Positions 51,523 through 59,864 of a stretch of 64,000 nucleotides of DNA are shown here, piece after piece. How positions within the stretch are numbered: the first letter of the stretch is position 1; each line of letters begins with the position of its first letter. The DNA is from CAWBUW01 sp963792075. GTDB lineage: Bacteria; Chloroflexota; Anaerolineae; Anaerolineales; UBA4823. Position numbers and translations under genes: made by a program. The notes beneath the pieces were generated by a model. It saw only the letters and a program-made list of their open reading frames with translations. It searched no databases and had not been told where the DNA came from. The DNA lies in the NCBI GenBank assembly GCA_963792075.1, contig CAWBUW010000002.1:682001-746000 (forward strand), written 5' to 3'.

Positions 51523-54500
51523 ACGAGAATATAGAGCACCCAGCTCCTGATCCTTTCGAGGATAACGATCCCACGCCTACGCCAGCGGAGTCAGACGCTA
51601 TGCGGGCCCGGATCCGGCGCCTGATGGCCTCTCGCCAGGAGGAGGATGCGGACGTCCATTCTGAAAAGACGCAAGTCGACCCTGAAAAGACGCTAATCGA
51701 CCCCAAGGGCGATACCAAGCTACAGTCTTTGCCTCCGGCAGAAACGCCCGTTCCGGCGCCGAAACCTGCTCTCAACGCTCCCTCCGCGCCGCCTCAGCCT
51801 GCGGAGCCGCGCGTGAGCGTGCCGCCCCCGCCTCCCTTCGGTACGCCTACACCTGCCGCGCCGCCTGTTTTGGACCGCTACGGCATGCCGCTGCCCAGGC
51901 GGGTGGATGAGATTGATATGGATGCAACGCGGGTCGGCCCGGCTGCGGTCAACTCGCTGCAACAAACGCCGCCCTCTGGGAAGCCGCGCCAGACTACTCA
52001 GCCTAGCGAATTTCGCCCGACATATGCGACCCCACCGCCGGGCGCCGGTACACCCCCTCTGACATCTGGAACTGGCCTGGATTGGCGCAAGGCGTTGGGC
52101 TGCGTTACGCGGTTGGCCATCCTGGGTTTGTTCGGGCTGGTGATTATTGGGATTGTGGCTGTCGCGTTGATGGTGCGAGAATACGCCTCGGTCGCAGCCA
52201 GCCTGCCCTCGGTGGATGATCTTTATGCGCGCGCCTCGCAGTTCGAGACCACGCGCATCCTGGATCGAGAGGGGAAAGTCCTTTATGAAATCCTCGATCC
52301 GAATGCAGGCCGCCGCACCTATGTACCGCTGAGCAAAATTTCACCTTACCTGGTGGCGGCAACTATTGCTACTGAAGATAAGAATTATTATACCCATCCT
52401 GGGTTTGATCCCCTGGCGATCGTGCGCGCTTTCTACCAAAACTGGCGCAATGAAGGCGAAACGGTTTCTGGTGCGTCCACGATCACGCAACAGTTGGCTC
52501 GCATGCTGCTTTTTTCTGCCGAAGAGCGCTATGAACGCACCTACCGGCGTAAGGTGCGCGAAGCGCTGGCAGCGGCAGAAATCACCCGGCGGTATACGAA
52601 GGATGGAATCCTTGAGTTGTACCTGAATGAGATCAATTACGGCAGCATCTCTTATGGCATCGAGGCAGCCTCGGAGACATATTTCAATACAACCGCTGAT
52701 AAGCTTACCCTGGGACAGGCAGCCTTCCTGGCAGGGCTGCCCCAATCGCCCGCGGTTTATGACATCATCAATAACCGGGATGCCACATTACGGCGGATGC
52801 AGGACGTCCTGACCCTGATGTATGAAACCAGCCTGGAAGCAGGCTGCATTTACGTCAGCAATTCAACGCAGCGGGTATGTGTGGAACGGGACGCCGCGCT
52901 GGCCGGCTATACAGAAGTGCAAAGTTATCCGTTCCAGCCACCCCGCGTTGAGATGCGCTACCCGCACTGGGTAAATTATGTGCGCCTGCTGCTCGAATCG
53001 CAGTATGATGCGCAAGAGATTTATCGTTCTGGCTTTACGATCTATACAACTTTGGATCCGGCCTTGCAGGAAGAAGCCGAAAAGATTGTAGCACAGCAAG
53101 TGGAACAACTGGCCAATAACAACGCTTTTAATGGCGCTTTGGTGGCTATCCGCCCAGGGACAGGTGAAATCCTGGCGATGGTCGGCTCGGCAGATTTCTA
53201 CAACGATGGGATTGACGGTCAGGTGAATATGGCTGTTAGCCCCACTCGCCAACCGGGCTCTTCAATCAAACCGTTTACTTACCTGGCAGCATTCGAAAAG
53301 GGTTGGACACCAGCGACTTTGCTGTGGGATGTCCGTTCCGAGTTCCCGCCTTCGGGCGACCCCAACGACCCTCGCCCGCCGTATGTGCCGGTGAACTATG
53401 ATGGGCGTTTCCACGGTCCTGTCACGGTGCGCACAGCGTTGGCGAATTCGTACAATATCCCCGCGGTTAAAACGCTCCAGTTTGTAGGTGTCTTCAAGGA
53501 TCCCCGAACCCAGGCTGATGACGGCCTGGTAGCCATGATGCGCCGCCTGGGAGTCTACTCGCTGACGCGCGAGGATTACGGCCTGGCTTTGACCCTGGGA
53601 GGCGGCGAAGTAAGCCTGTTGGAAATGACCGGCGCATATGCAGTGCTGGCCAATAATGGCATCCGGGTGCCCCCGGTGGCAATCACTAAAATCCTGGATT
53701 TTAAGGGGAACGTGGTGTATGAATACCAACCGCAGAGCCAGCAGGTGGTGCGCGCGGAACATACATACCTGATCAGTTCAATCTTATCGGACAATAATGC
53801 CCGTACACCTGCTTTTGGAGCCAACTCAGTGCTGGCGCTGCCCTTCCAGGCGGCTGCAAAAACAGGTACAACGAATGATTACCGGGATAACTGGACGATG
53901 GGCTATACACCTGATCTGGCAGTGGGGGTGTGGGTAGGCAATGCTGACTATACACCCATGGTCAATACCACCGGCCTGACCGGTGCCGCGCCCATCTGGG
54001 CGAATTTTATGCAAGCCGCGATCCAGCGACTGAATAATGGCAACGCCACACCATTCAACCGCCCGGCTGGAATTGTAGATCGCATCATTTGTTCGGTTTC
54101 TGGCGCAGAGCCTTCGGATAAATGCCCGTCGATGCGCAACGAAATTTTCGTCTCCGACCAGCTTCCACTACCAAAAGAACAGGATTTGTGGATGCACCTG
54201 GCGTTGGATACCTGGACAGGGCTGCGTGCTTCACCGGCTTGTAAAGATTTTACCAAAGAAGAAGATGTGATCAATGTCACCGATCCCTGGGCGGCAGCCT
54301 GGCTAACCCAGACCGACCAGGGGCGCTCCTGGGCGAGCGAGAACGGCTTTAAAGAGCCGCTGCGATTCGTGCCCACACGTGAGTGCAAGGGGGACGATCC
54401 ACACCCGTTGATCACACTTTCCAGCCCCACCGAGGGACAGACGATCACCAGTGAAACGATTGATTTCTTCGGGCGTGTGGATGCCAGCGCTGATTTTCAA

Positions 54501-54989
54501 AGCTTCAGCCTTTCCTATGGCCTGGGCGCGGACCCGGGTGATGAAGATTGGAAACCGCTGATGGAACGCAACTCACCGGTAAACCAGTCAGAGAAATTTT
54601 ATACCTGGAACCTGGGAGAGACCTTCTCTGGGTCGCGTTTGACAGGCTTGCCAGAGGCAAATGCCATCCCGGTTGGGCCGGTGACGCTGCGGTTGTACAT
54701 GAAGAGCACGCGCAATACCTACGCTGAGTTGAAGATCCACCTGAACTTCCAACTGCCCACGCCAACCCCAACCCTGACGCCAACTCCTACGGCAACCTTA
54801 ACCATGACGCCCACGATGGTGCCGCTGCCTACTGCCACGCCCACGCTGCCGCTGCCTGTATTCCCAACGGATACCCCCACACTGCCCCCAGCGGCAACCG
54901 AGACACCCACAGCATCACCTTCTGAAACACCCACGCCAACGCTCGTGCCCATGGATACATCCACGCCTACGCTGCCGGTAAGTCCGTAG
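51519..54989 (+). CDS. Class A penicillin-binding protein
   Basis: A 1156-residue bifunctional wall synthase. A ~190-residue Pro-rich cytoplasmic tail precedes one membrane helix (ALGCVTRLAILGLFGLVIIG). The glycosyltransferase (GT51) domain follows, with AATIATEDKNYYTHPGF, and GASTITQQLARMLL. The transpeptidase has SSIKPFTYL (catalytic Ser, SxxK), SYN (ANSYNIPA) and KTGTTNDY (KTG). The C-terminal region ends in a Thr/Pro-rich stalk (LTPTPTATLTMTPT). Its length, above the usual ~800, comes from both extensions. The N-terminal tail has two EKTxxDP motifs that could be kinase targets. Confidence 0.92.
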   Translation: MNENIEHPAPDPFEDNDPTPTPAESDAMRARIRRLMASRQEEDADVHSEKTQVDPEKTLIDPKGDTKLQSLPPAETPVPAPKPALNAPSAPPQPAEPRVSVPPPPPFGTPTPAAPPVLDRYGMPLPRRVDEIDMDATRVGPAAVNSLQQTPPSGKPRQTTQPSEFRPTYATPPPGAGTPPLTSGTGLDWRKALGCVTRLAILGLFGLVIIGIVAVALMVREYASVAASLPSVDDLYARASQFETTRILDREGKVLYEILDPNAGRRTYVPLSKISPYLVAATIATEDKNYYTHPGFDPLAIVRAFYQNWRNEGETVSGASTITQQLARMLLFSAEERYERTYRRKVREALAAAEITRRYTKDGILELYLNEINYGSISYGIEAASETYFNTTADKLTLGQAAFLAGLPQSPAVYDIINNRDATLRRMQDVLTLMYETSLEAGCIYVSNSTQRVCVERDAALAGYTEVQSYPFQPPRVEMRYPHWVNYVRLLLESQYDAQEIYRSGFTIYTTLDPALQEEAEKIVAQQVEQLANNNAFNGALVAIRPGTGEILAMVGSADFYNDGIDGQVNMAVSPTRQPGSSIKPFTYLAAFEKGWTPATLLWDVRSEFPPSGDPNDPRPPYVPVNYDGRFHGPVTVRTALANSYNIPAVKTLQFVGVFKDPRTQADDGLVAMMRRLGVYSLTREDYGLALTLGGGEVSLLEMTGAYAVLANNGIRVPPVAITKILDFKGNVVYEYQPQSQQVVRAEHTYLISSILSDNNARTPAFGANSVLALPFQAAAKTGTTNDYRDNWTMGYTPDLAVGVWVGNADYTPMVNTTGLTGAAPIWANFMQAAIQRLNNGNATPFNRPAGIVDRIICSVSGAEPSDKCPSMRNEIFVSDQLPLPKEQDLWMHLALDTWTGLRASPACKDFTKEEDVINVTDPWAAAWLTQTDQGRSWASENGFKEPLRFVPTRECKGDDPHPLITLSSPTEGQTITSETIDFFGRVDASADFQSFSLSYGLGADPGDEDWKPLMERNSPVNQSEKFYTWNLGETFSGSRLTGLPEANAIPVGPVTLRLYMKSTRNTYAELKIHLNFQLPTPTPTLTPTPTATLTMTPTMVPLPTATPTLPLPVFPTDTPTLPPAATETPTASPSETPTPTLVPMDTSTPTLPVSP

Positions 54990-55003
54990 ATCTTTCTTTT
55001 AGG

Positions 55004-55118
55004 GGTTGTCCAAAAAGACGAAAACAAGGAGAAAATATACGTACCTGTGGGGGTGGCGCGAAGCGCCACCCCCACAGGTACGTACTAATTTTCTTCCTTT
55101 GTTTCTTTTTGGACAGCC
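55004..55118. repeat. 115-bp palindromic element, copy 2
   Basis: Same length and design as the copy at 45163-45277, with apex GCGAAGC at 55058-55064. It differs by two compensatory base-pair changes in the stem (A-T to G-C at 55047/55075; T-A to C-G at 55057/55065). Also lies between convergent genes. Confidence 0.85.
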
Positions 55119-55134
55119 TGTAAAAATTCTACGA

Positions 55135-57495
55135 TCAAAATAGCCGCATCTGGGGTGCAGCGAAAGTTAAAGGGTCTTGATCCATCAGGTCTGCCAGATT
55201 CTCCTGGTTGAGTAGAGGATGATCCAATAACCATTGCAAATGGCGGAATTTCATAAATTTCCAACCGCCCATTTCGGAGGCATCTTCTTGAGGCGGTGTT
55301 TCGCTTTGGGACTGGCACAGGCTGCGCAGATGGGGGTCGCAGCGGAGTTTGTATAAAGCCAGGTTGGCTCGCCCGCCGGGGAGGATGATCCAACGCTGCC
55401 CGCTAAACTGCGCCGGAGGTGTTTTGTGCCCCAAAAGGATCTCGCCTAACACTGCGGATGCGATGGGGTAAAAAGAGTGCAAAACCTGGCCGTGATGGTC
55501 CAACCAGCGCAGAGGAAACTCGCCTTCTGCCAGAAAACCCAAGTGTTGGGCCAGCAGATGCAACTGTTGGCGGACGCGGTCCAGGTCAGCGCGGCGTAGG
55601 GCCGGCACTTCCTGGGGGCGGAGCTGCCAGCGGGCGGTGTCATTTTCCTGCGGCAAGGCGTACGAATCCAGGCAAATTTCAATGATGGGCAGGTCGGGAG
55701 TGAGCAGGCCGGTAAACTCCTGGCACAGGTGGGCCTCGATTTCTAACAGGGTACAGGCTGGATTTTTAATTAGAAACCGCACAAGAGCCATTTCGATGCG
55801 GTCATAGAGGGGTAGAGCGCTCTCTTGAGCGCTGCGCAGCCACCACTGGCCGACTTCGGGCGATTCGCCGGCGTTGTAGCGCAAAAAACCTCCGCGAAAG
55901 GTCAGCGCCTGGCGGATCAGGTTAACTGCCTGACTGGAGGCCTGGGCCGGGGACGGCTCGGCGTTTTTCTCGCCTTCTGGTTCGTGGTCTACCGGGAATT
56001 TAAAGAAGCCGGACTGGAGTAAGCCCAACAGGGCAGCGGTGTAAACAGCCAGGTATTCTGCTGGCTGGCCAAGGTCTGCCAGGAAGCGCTGTGCCTGGTC
56101 GCTGGCAACCTGGAGATCGGTGTTCTGCGCAGCAGGTCCAGGCGAAGACGTCTCAACGGGTTGGCATTCCCATGTGATTTGTGCCTGGGGTGGCTCACTG
56201 CGCAGCGCCAGCCCAGTCAATGCCAGGCCAGCAGATTGGCCGGCGCCCAAGGCGGCAGTCAGCAGCCCAGGTTCCGCCTCGGCGGCTAGCGCGAGGAGGG
56301 GAGTGCCCGGAGGCAGCGCTTGCGACAGACCGTTGAATGCAGCCGATAGCCCGGCTGTATGCCAGGCCCAATCATAGCGCCGCCGGCGGAGCACACTTTT
56401 GAATGGCCCTACTGCTTCATGACCCCACAACCAACCTGCCCACAGCGCCGACAGGGTCCAATAGGCCTGGTTCGGGCGTGGGAGCGCGGTTACCACGGCC
56501 TGGATCGGCAGTTGGGCTTGCCCCTGGCGCTGGATAGTTTCGAGTAAGTCTTTGAAACGGCCTTCAAAAACACAAATTCCACCCTCGGTGGGAGGCGGTG
56601 TGGGCCAGATGGTCAGCGCAATAGGAGACTCCTGGCTGGCCCAGCGTTCAATGCTTTGTTCTAAAGCCAGCCAGATGTTGTTCTCGCGGTATCGAGGCGG
56701 GATGGTTAACTGCCGCGGGCGTTCTCGGGCGGCCGGGTGTGGCCAGAGTGTGTTTCCCTGATCGCAGGCGCTAAGCAGAAGCGCAGCCAGGCAATCACGC
56801 CGGCGGTGGGTGAGGTTCAGGCCGTCCAGTTTATTGATCAAGGTAAACAGGGCATAGACCGCGCGGGGTGGATACACGGCCAATGCCTCTTCAGCGTGCT
56901 CCCGGTCAGGGTCGTCTGGCGCAGCGACGCGCTCCAATGCACGCGCTCTGTGCAATCCGCTGCCAGCGTACTGATGGGCTTGTTCAATATCAAATGCTGC
57001 TGCGGGGCGCTCACCGCTGTCACCGCAGTTCGGGCATTGGTAAATGCGGGCATAGGGGGCGTTGGCGCCTCGCTCCCATAAGAAAGCCTGGGCCATGACT
57101 GGCTGCGTGCATTCGGCGCAGTGGGTGGTATACAGGCCGCGCAAGTGGGGTTCCAGGCGTTCTCCTGCACGTTGGGATGAGGCCAGGTCTGCCAGGACAG
57201 CCTGAAGTTCTGCCAGGTTGGGAGGATTGGCGGTCATCTCGAGCAAGAACCGCGCAATGGGGTTGTTTGCCGCGATCAGCACACGTTTCCCCTGCTGGGC
57301 AATTTCGACTGCCAGGCGGGGCGACGTGCCAAAAGGATCCAGTACCCAGGGCGCGTGTGTCTCAGGAATAGTTGGGAAGCGCTCGTTGAGCCACGCCGCA
57401 GCGATACCTTCTGGTAAGGGCGGTAAAAAGCGTGCCAGCGGCCCTGGCTGGGCCGGTACGCGGCCGGGAAGGAAGGGGTTGGAGGGGGAGTTCAC
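55135..57495 (-). CDS. Degenerate DNA-methylase-like protein (DUF1156-like)
   Basis: About 786 residues from the GTG at 57495; a longer frame begins with TTG at 57549 and overlaps the divergent gene. The N-terminal region has WVLDPFGTSPRLAVEIAQQG, a SAM-binding-like motif. Two CxxC pairs (HCAECTQP, QCPNCGDS) form a zinc-ribbon. In adenine-specific methylases of this shape motif IV is DPPY before YxxLS; here the matching stretch reads ALPRPNQAYWTLSALWAGWL, so the catalytic tetrapeptide is absent. It may be a non-catalytic DNA-binding relative. Start and function are both uncertain. Confidence 0.6.
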   Translation of the reverse strand: MNSPSNPFLPGRVPAQPGPLARFLPPLPEGIAAAWLNERFPTIPETHAPWVLDPFGTSPRLAVEIAQQGKRVLIAANNPIARFLLEMTANPPNLAELQAVLADLASSQRAGERLEPHLRGLYTTHCAECTQPVMAQAFLWERGANAPYARIYQCPNCGDSGERPAAAFDIEQAHQYAGSGLHRARALERVAAPDDPDREHAEEALAVYPPRAVYALFTLINKLDGLNLTHRRRDCLAALLLSACDQGNTLWPHPAARERPRQLTIPPRYRENNIWLALEQSIERWASQESPIALTIWPTPPPTEGGICVFEGRFKDLLETIQRQGQAQLPIQAVVTALPRPNQAYWTLSALWAGWLWGHEAVGPFKSVLRRRRYDWAWHTAGLSAAFNGLSQALPPGTPLLALAAEAEPGLLTAALGAGQSAGLALTGLALRSEPPQAQITWECQPVETSSPGPAAQNTDLQVASDQAQRFLADLGQPAEYLAVYTAALLGLLQSGFFKFPVDHEPEGEKNAEPSPAQASSQAVNLIRQALTFRGGFLRYNAGESPEVGQWWLRSAQESALPLYDRIEMALVRFLIKNPACTLLEIEAHLCQEFTGLLTPDLPIIEICLDSYALPQENDTARWQLRPQEVPALRRADLDRVRQQLHLLAQHLGFLAEGEFPLRWLDHHGQVLHSFYPIASAVLGEILLGHKTPPAQFSGQRWIILPGGRANLALYKLRCDPHLRSLCQSQSETPPQEDASEMGGWKFMKFRHLQWLLDHPLLNQENLADLMDQDPLTFAAPQMRLF

Positions 57496-57548
57496 GGCTA
57501 CACTGATTCTAGCACAGTTGCATGGTAAAATGCCTGGCAGAGGTGCCA

Positions 57549-58571
57549 ATGAAAGTCATCATCCAAATACCCTGCCATAATGAGGCTGAAGTGCTGCCAC
57601 AGACGGTGGCTGATTTGCCTCGCCAGATTCCCGGGGTGGATGAGGTGGAATACCTGGTGATCAATGATGGCAGCCAGGATCAAACAGTAGAAGTCGCGCG
57701 GCAGATAGGCGTTCACCATGTGATCTCTTTGCCAGGTCACCAGGGACTGGCTGCTGGCTTTCGGGCCGGCCTGGATGCAGCGCTAAAATATGGCGCAGAC
57801 ATCATCGTCAACACCGATGCTGATAACCAATACCAGGGGAGTGATATCCCGGCGTTGGTTGCGCCCATCCTCGCCGGTCATGCACACATCGTGGTGGGGG
57901 ATCGCGGCGTGGCGAACCATCCCGGTTTCTCGCCGCTGAAACGCCTACTGCAGCAGGTGGGGAGCTGGGTAGTGGCTCGGGCTTCGGGCTTGAATGTGCC
58001 AGATGCCACCAGCGGTTTCCGCGCCTTAAGCCGCACCGCGGCGTTGCAGACGCTTGTATTAGGCGATTACTCGTATACATTAGAAACGCTGATCCAGGCA
58101 GGCGCGCACCGCCTGCCCGTGTTGTATGTTCCGATCCATACCAACCCGAAGACGCGGCCCTCCCGGTTGATGAAGAGCACCCCGCATTTTTTGAAGCATT
58201 CCAGTGCGACGATCCTGCGAGCCTACACCATGTACCGCCCCCTGCGTGTCTTCTTGATCCTGGGGCTGATTTTGTTCGGGGCGGGGACTTTGCTGGGGGT
58301 GCGTTACCTGGTGCTGCACTATCTCTTGGGCCAGGGAGAAGGCAACCTGCAATCGGTAGTCCTGGCAGCGGTGTTGATGATTATAGGTTTTCAGACGCTG
58401 TTGATTGGGCTATTGGCGGATTTGATCGGTTTCAACCGGAAGATTATGGAAGAAGTATTGCTGCGGTTGAAGCGTCTGGAATTAAATGAAAATGGGGAGA
58501 AAATATCCAAGGCAGCCCCACGAGGGGATGAGCCCTCAAAGGATGAAGCATCGAGTGGGATGGGTGAGTGA
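57549..58571 (+). CDS. Family 2 glycosyltransferase (dolichol-P-mannose synthase-like)
   Basis: A 340-residue membrane-associated GT2: IIQIPCHNEAEVLPQTV, YLVINDGSQDQT and DIIVNTDADNQYQG (DxD) with a PDATSGFRALSR acceptor region, then two transmembrane helices near the C-terminus (LRVFLILGLILFGAGTLLG and VLAAVLMIIGFQTLLIG). It probably loads a polyprenyl-phosphate sugar for the surface polysaccharide locus that follows. GAGGTG lies 5 bases before the ATG. Confidence 0.88.
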   Translation: MKVIIQIPCHNEAEVLPQTVADLPRQIPGVDEVEYLVINDGSQDQTVEVARQIGVHHVISLPGHQGLAAGFRAGLDAALKYGADIIVNTDADNQYQGSDIPALVAPILAGHAHIVVGDRGVANHPGFSPLKRLLQQVGSWVVARASGLNVPDATSGFRALSRTAALQTLVLGDYSYTLETLIQAGAHRLPVLYVPIHTNPKTRPSRLMKSTPHFLKHSSATILRAYTMYRPLRVFLILGLILFGAGTLLGVRYLVLHYLLGQGEGNLQSVVLAAVLMIIGFQTLLIGLLADLIGFNRKIMEEVLLRLKRLELNENGEKISKAAPRGDEPSKDEASSGMGE

Positions 58572-58583
58572 ATCGCTCGCCGA

Positions 58584-59057
58584 GTGATAGGGGTGTTTCT
58601 ACGAGGAGAAACCCAAAAAGCGCTGCGGGTATGTTATTTTGGTACCTACCGGCAGGAATATTCACGCAACCGAATTATGATCGCCGGGCTGCGGGCCGCG
58701 GGCGTAGAAGTGTTCGAATGTCATGAAACGCTGTGGCGAGACATCGAAGACCGGGTCGAGGTGGCCAGTGGAGGCTGGTTTTCGCCACGCTTTCTTCTGC
58801 GGGTGATGCGGGCCTACACCCACTTGATGAAGCGGTACTGGCAGATCCCGGTGCATGATTGGATGATCGTGGGCTATCCGGGGCAGTTGGATGTATTATT
58901 GGCGCGTGGGTTAAGCTGGATGCGGGGCAAGCCGCTGGCACTGGATGTCTTCATGTCGCTTTACCTTGATTGCGACCGAACGCAAGCTGGAACAGCGCAG
59001 TCGTCTCAGCATCAAGCTGCTGCGCTGGTTGGAATGGCTATCGCTGCGTTTGCCTGA
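58584..59057 (+). CDS. Family 4 glycosyltransferase, N-terminal fragment
   Basis: N-terminal half of a GT-B glycosyltransferase: VCYFGTYRQEYSRNRIMI and PLALDVFMSLY. The frame then runs out (LDCDRTQAG...). The partner fragment continues TLIATERKLEQ. The start is uncertain: the frame opens with GTG at 58584, but other GTG codons follow closely. Confidence 0.75.
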   Translation: MIGVFLRGETQKALRVCYFGTYRQEYSRNRIMIAGLRAAGVEVFECHETLWRDIEDRVEVASGGWFSPRFLLRVMRAYTHLMKRYWQIPVHDWMIVGYPGQLDVLLARGLSWMRGKPLALDVFMSLYLDCDRTQAGTAQSSQHQAAALVGMAIAAFA

Positions 59058-59745
59058 CTTGCTGATCCAGGATACAGCGGAGTATGTGACCTGGTTGGGG
59101 GATACATTTGGGTTGGCAGCACGTCGTTTTCGTCTGGTAGCGACCGGGGCGGATGACCGTGTCTTTCAACCGTTGCCTGCCAGGCAGCCGGATGGCACGC
59201 TGCGGGCGATTTATTATGGCACTTTCATCCCCAACCACCGGGTGAACCATATCATAGAAGCCGCCTGCCTGCTGAAAGGGGAAATGCAGTTCCAGTTCGA
59301 GCTGATAGGAACAGGTCCAGAACGTGATCAAGCTGCTGCTATGGTGGAGCAGTATGGGCTGCAATCTCAGGTGAAGATGACCGATTGGTTGTCACAGGAG
59401 GAGCTGGTAAAGCGAGTGGCGCAAGCAGATGTCTGCCTGGGTGCTTTTGGATTTACCCCGCAGTCACTGATGACGGTGCAGAATAAGATTTACGAGGGGA
59501 TGGCGATGGGTAGGGCAGTGGTGACGGGGGATTCTCCAGCTATAAAAGCCCAATTTGAGCAGGGGGTGCATTTAATGACTTGCGATCGTTCGGATGCGGA
59601 ATCGCTGGCACAAGCTTTACGCCAGCTTGCAGCGGATCCGGCATTATGCCAGAAAATCGCCCGCCAGGGTTTAGAATGGTTTCAAACACACGCGACCATA
59701 CGCCACCTGGGGGAGCAGTTCCGACAGCATCTTGATTCTTCATAG
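58945..59745 (+). CDS. Family 4 glycosyltransferase, C-terminal fragment
   Basis: The GT4 catalytic half: FRLVATGADDRVFQPLPAR, RAIYYGTFIPNHRVNHIIEA, and NKIYEGMAMGRAVVTGDSPA, the last being the donor-binding Glu motif (KxxEGMAxG type). Its first few residues are an artefact; genuine sequence begins near TLIATERKL. With the preceding fragment it makes one gene of about 388 residues. Confidence 0.8.
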   Translation: MSSCRFTLIATERKLEQRSRLSIKLLRWLEWLSLRLPDLLIQDTAEYVTWLGDTFGLAARRFRLVATGADDRVFQPLPARQPDGTLRAIYYGTFIPNHRVNHIIEAACLLKGEMQFQFELIGTGPERDQAAAMVEQYGLQSQVKMTDWLSQEELVKRVAQADVCLGAFGFTPQSLMTVQNKIYEGMAMGRAVVTGDSPAIKAQFEQGVHLMTCDRSDAESLAQALRQLAADPALCQKIARQGLEWFQTHATIRHLGEQFRQHLDSS

Positions 59746-59750
59746 ATTTA

Positions 59751-59789
59751 GTGGGTGTTCGGCGGCTCTTTGCGCCGCCGAACACCCAC
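59751..59789 (+). terminator. 16-bp hairpin after the GT4 gene
   Basis: Arms 59751-59766 and 59774-59789 pair exactly with a 7-base loop containing a CTTTG core. It begins 5 bases after the GT4 stop; no strong T-run follows, so termination is only probable. Confidence 0.5.
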
Positions 59790-59864
59790 ATTAAGGTATA
59801 ATCCTGATTTGCCTGTAGAAGCAGGTTCTTTCAATATTTTTAAGTCAAGAGGTATAGCAAGCGA

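Noticed and set aside
54730..54989. Repeat-type CRISPR-like periodicity in PTPTPT region
   Set aside because: It is codon-level low complexity of the Thr/Pro stalk, not spaced repeats.
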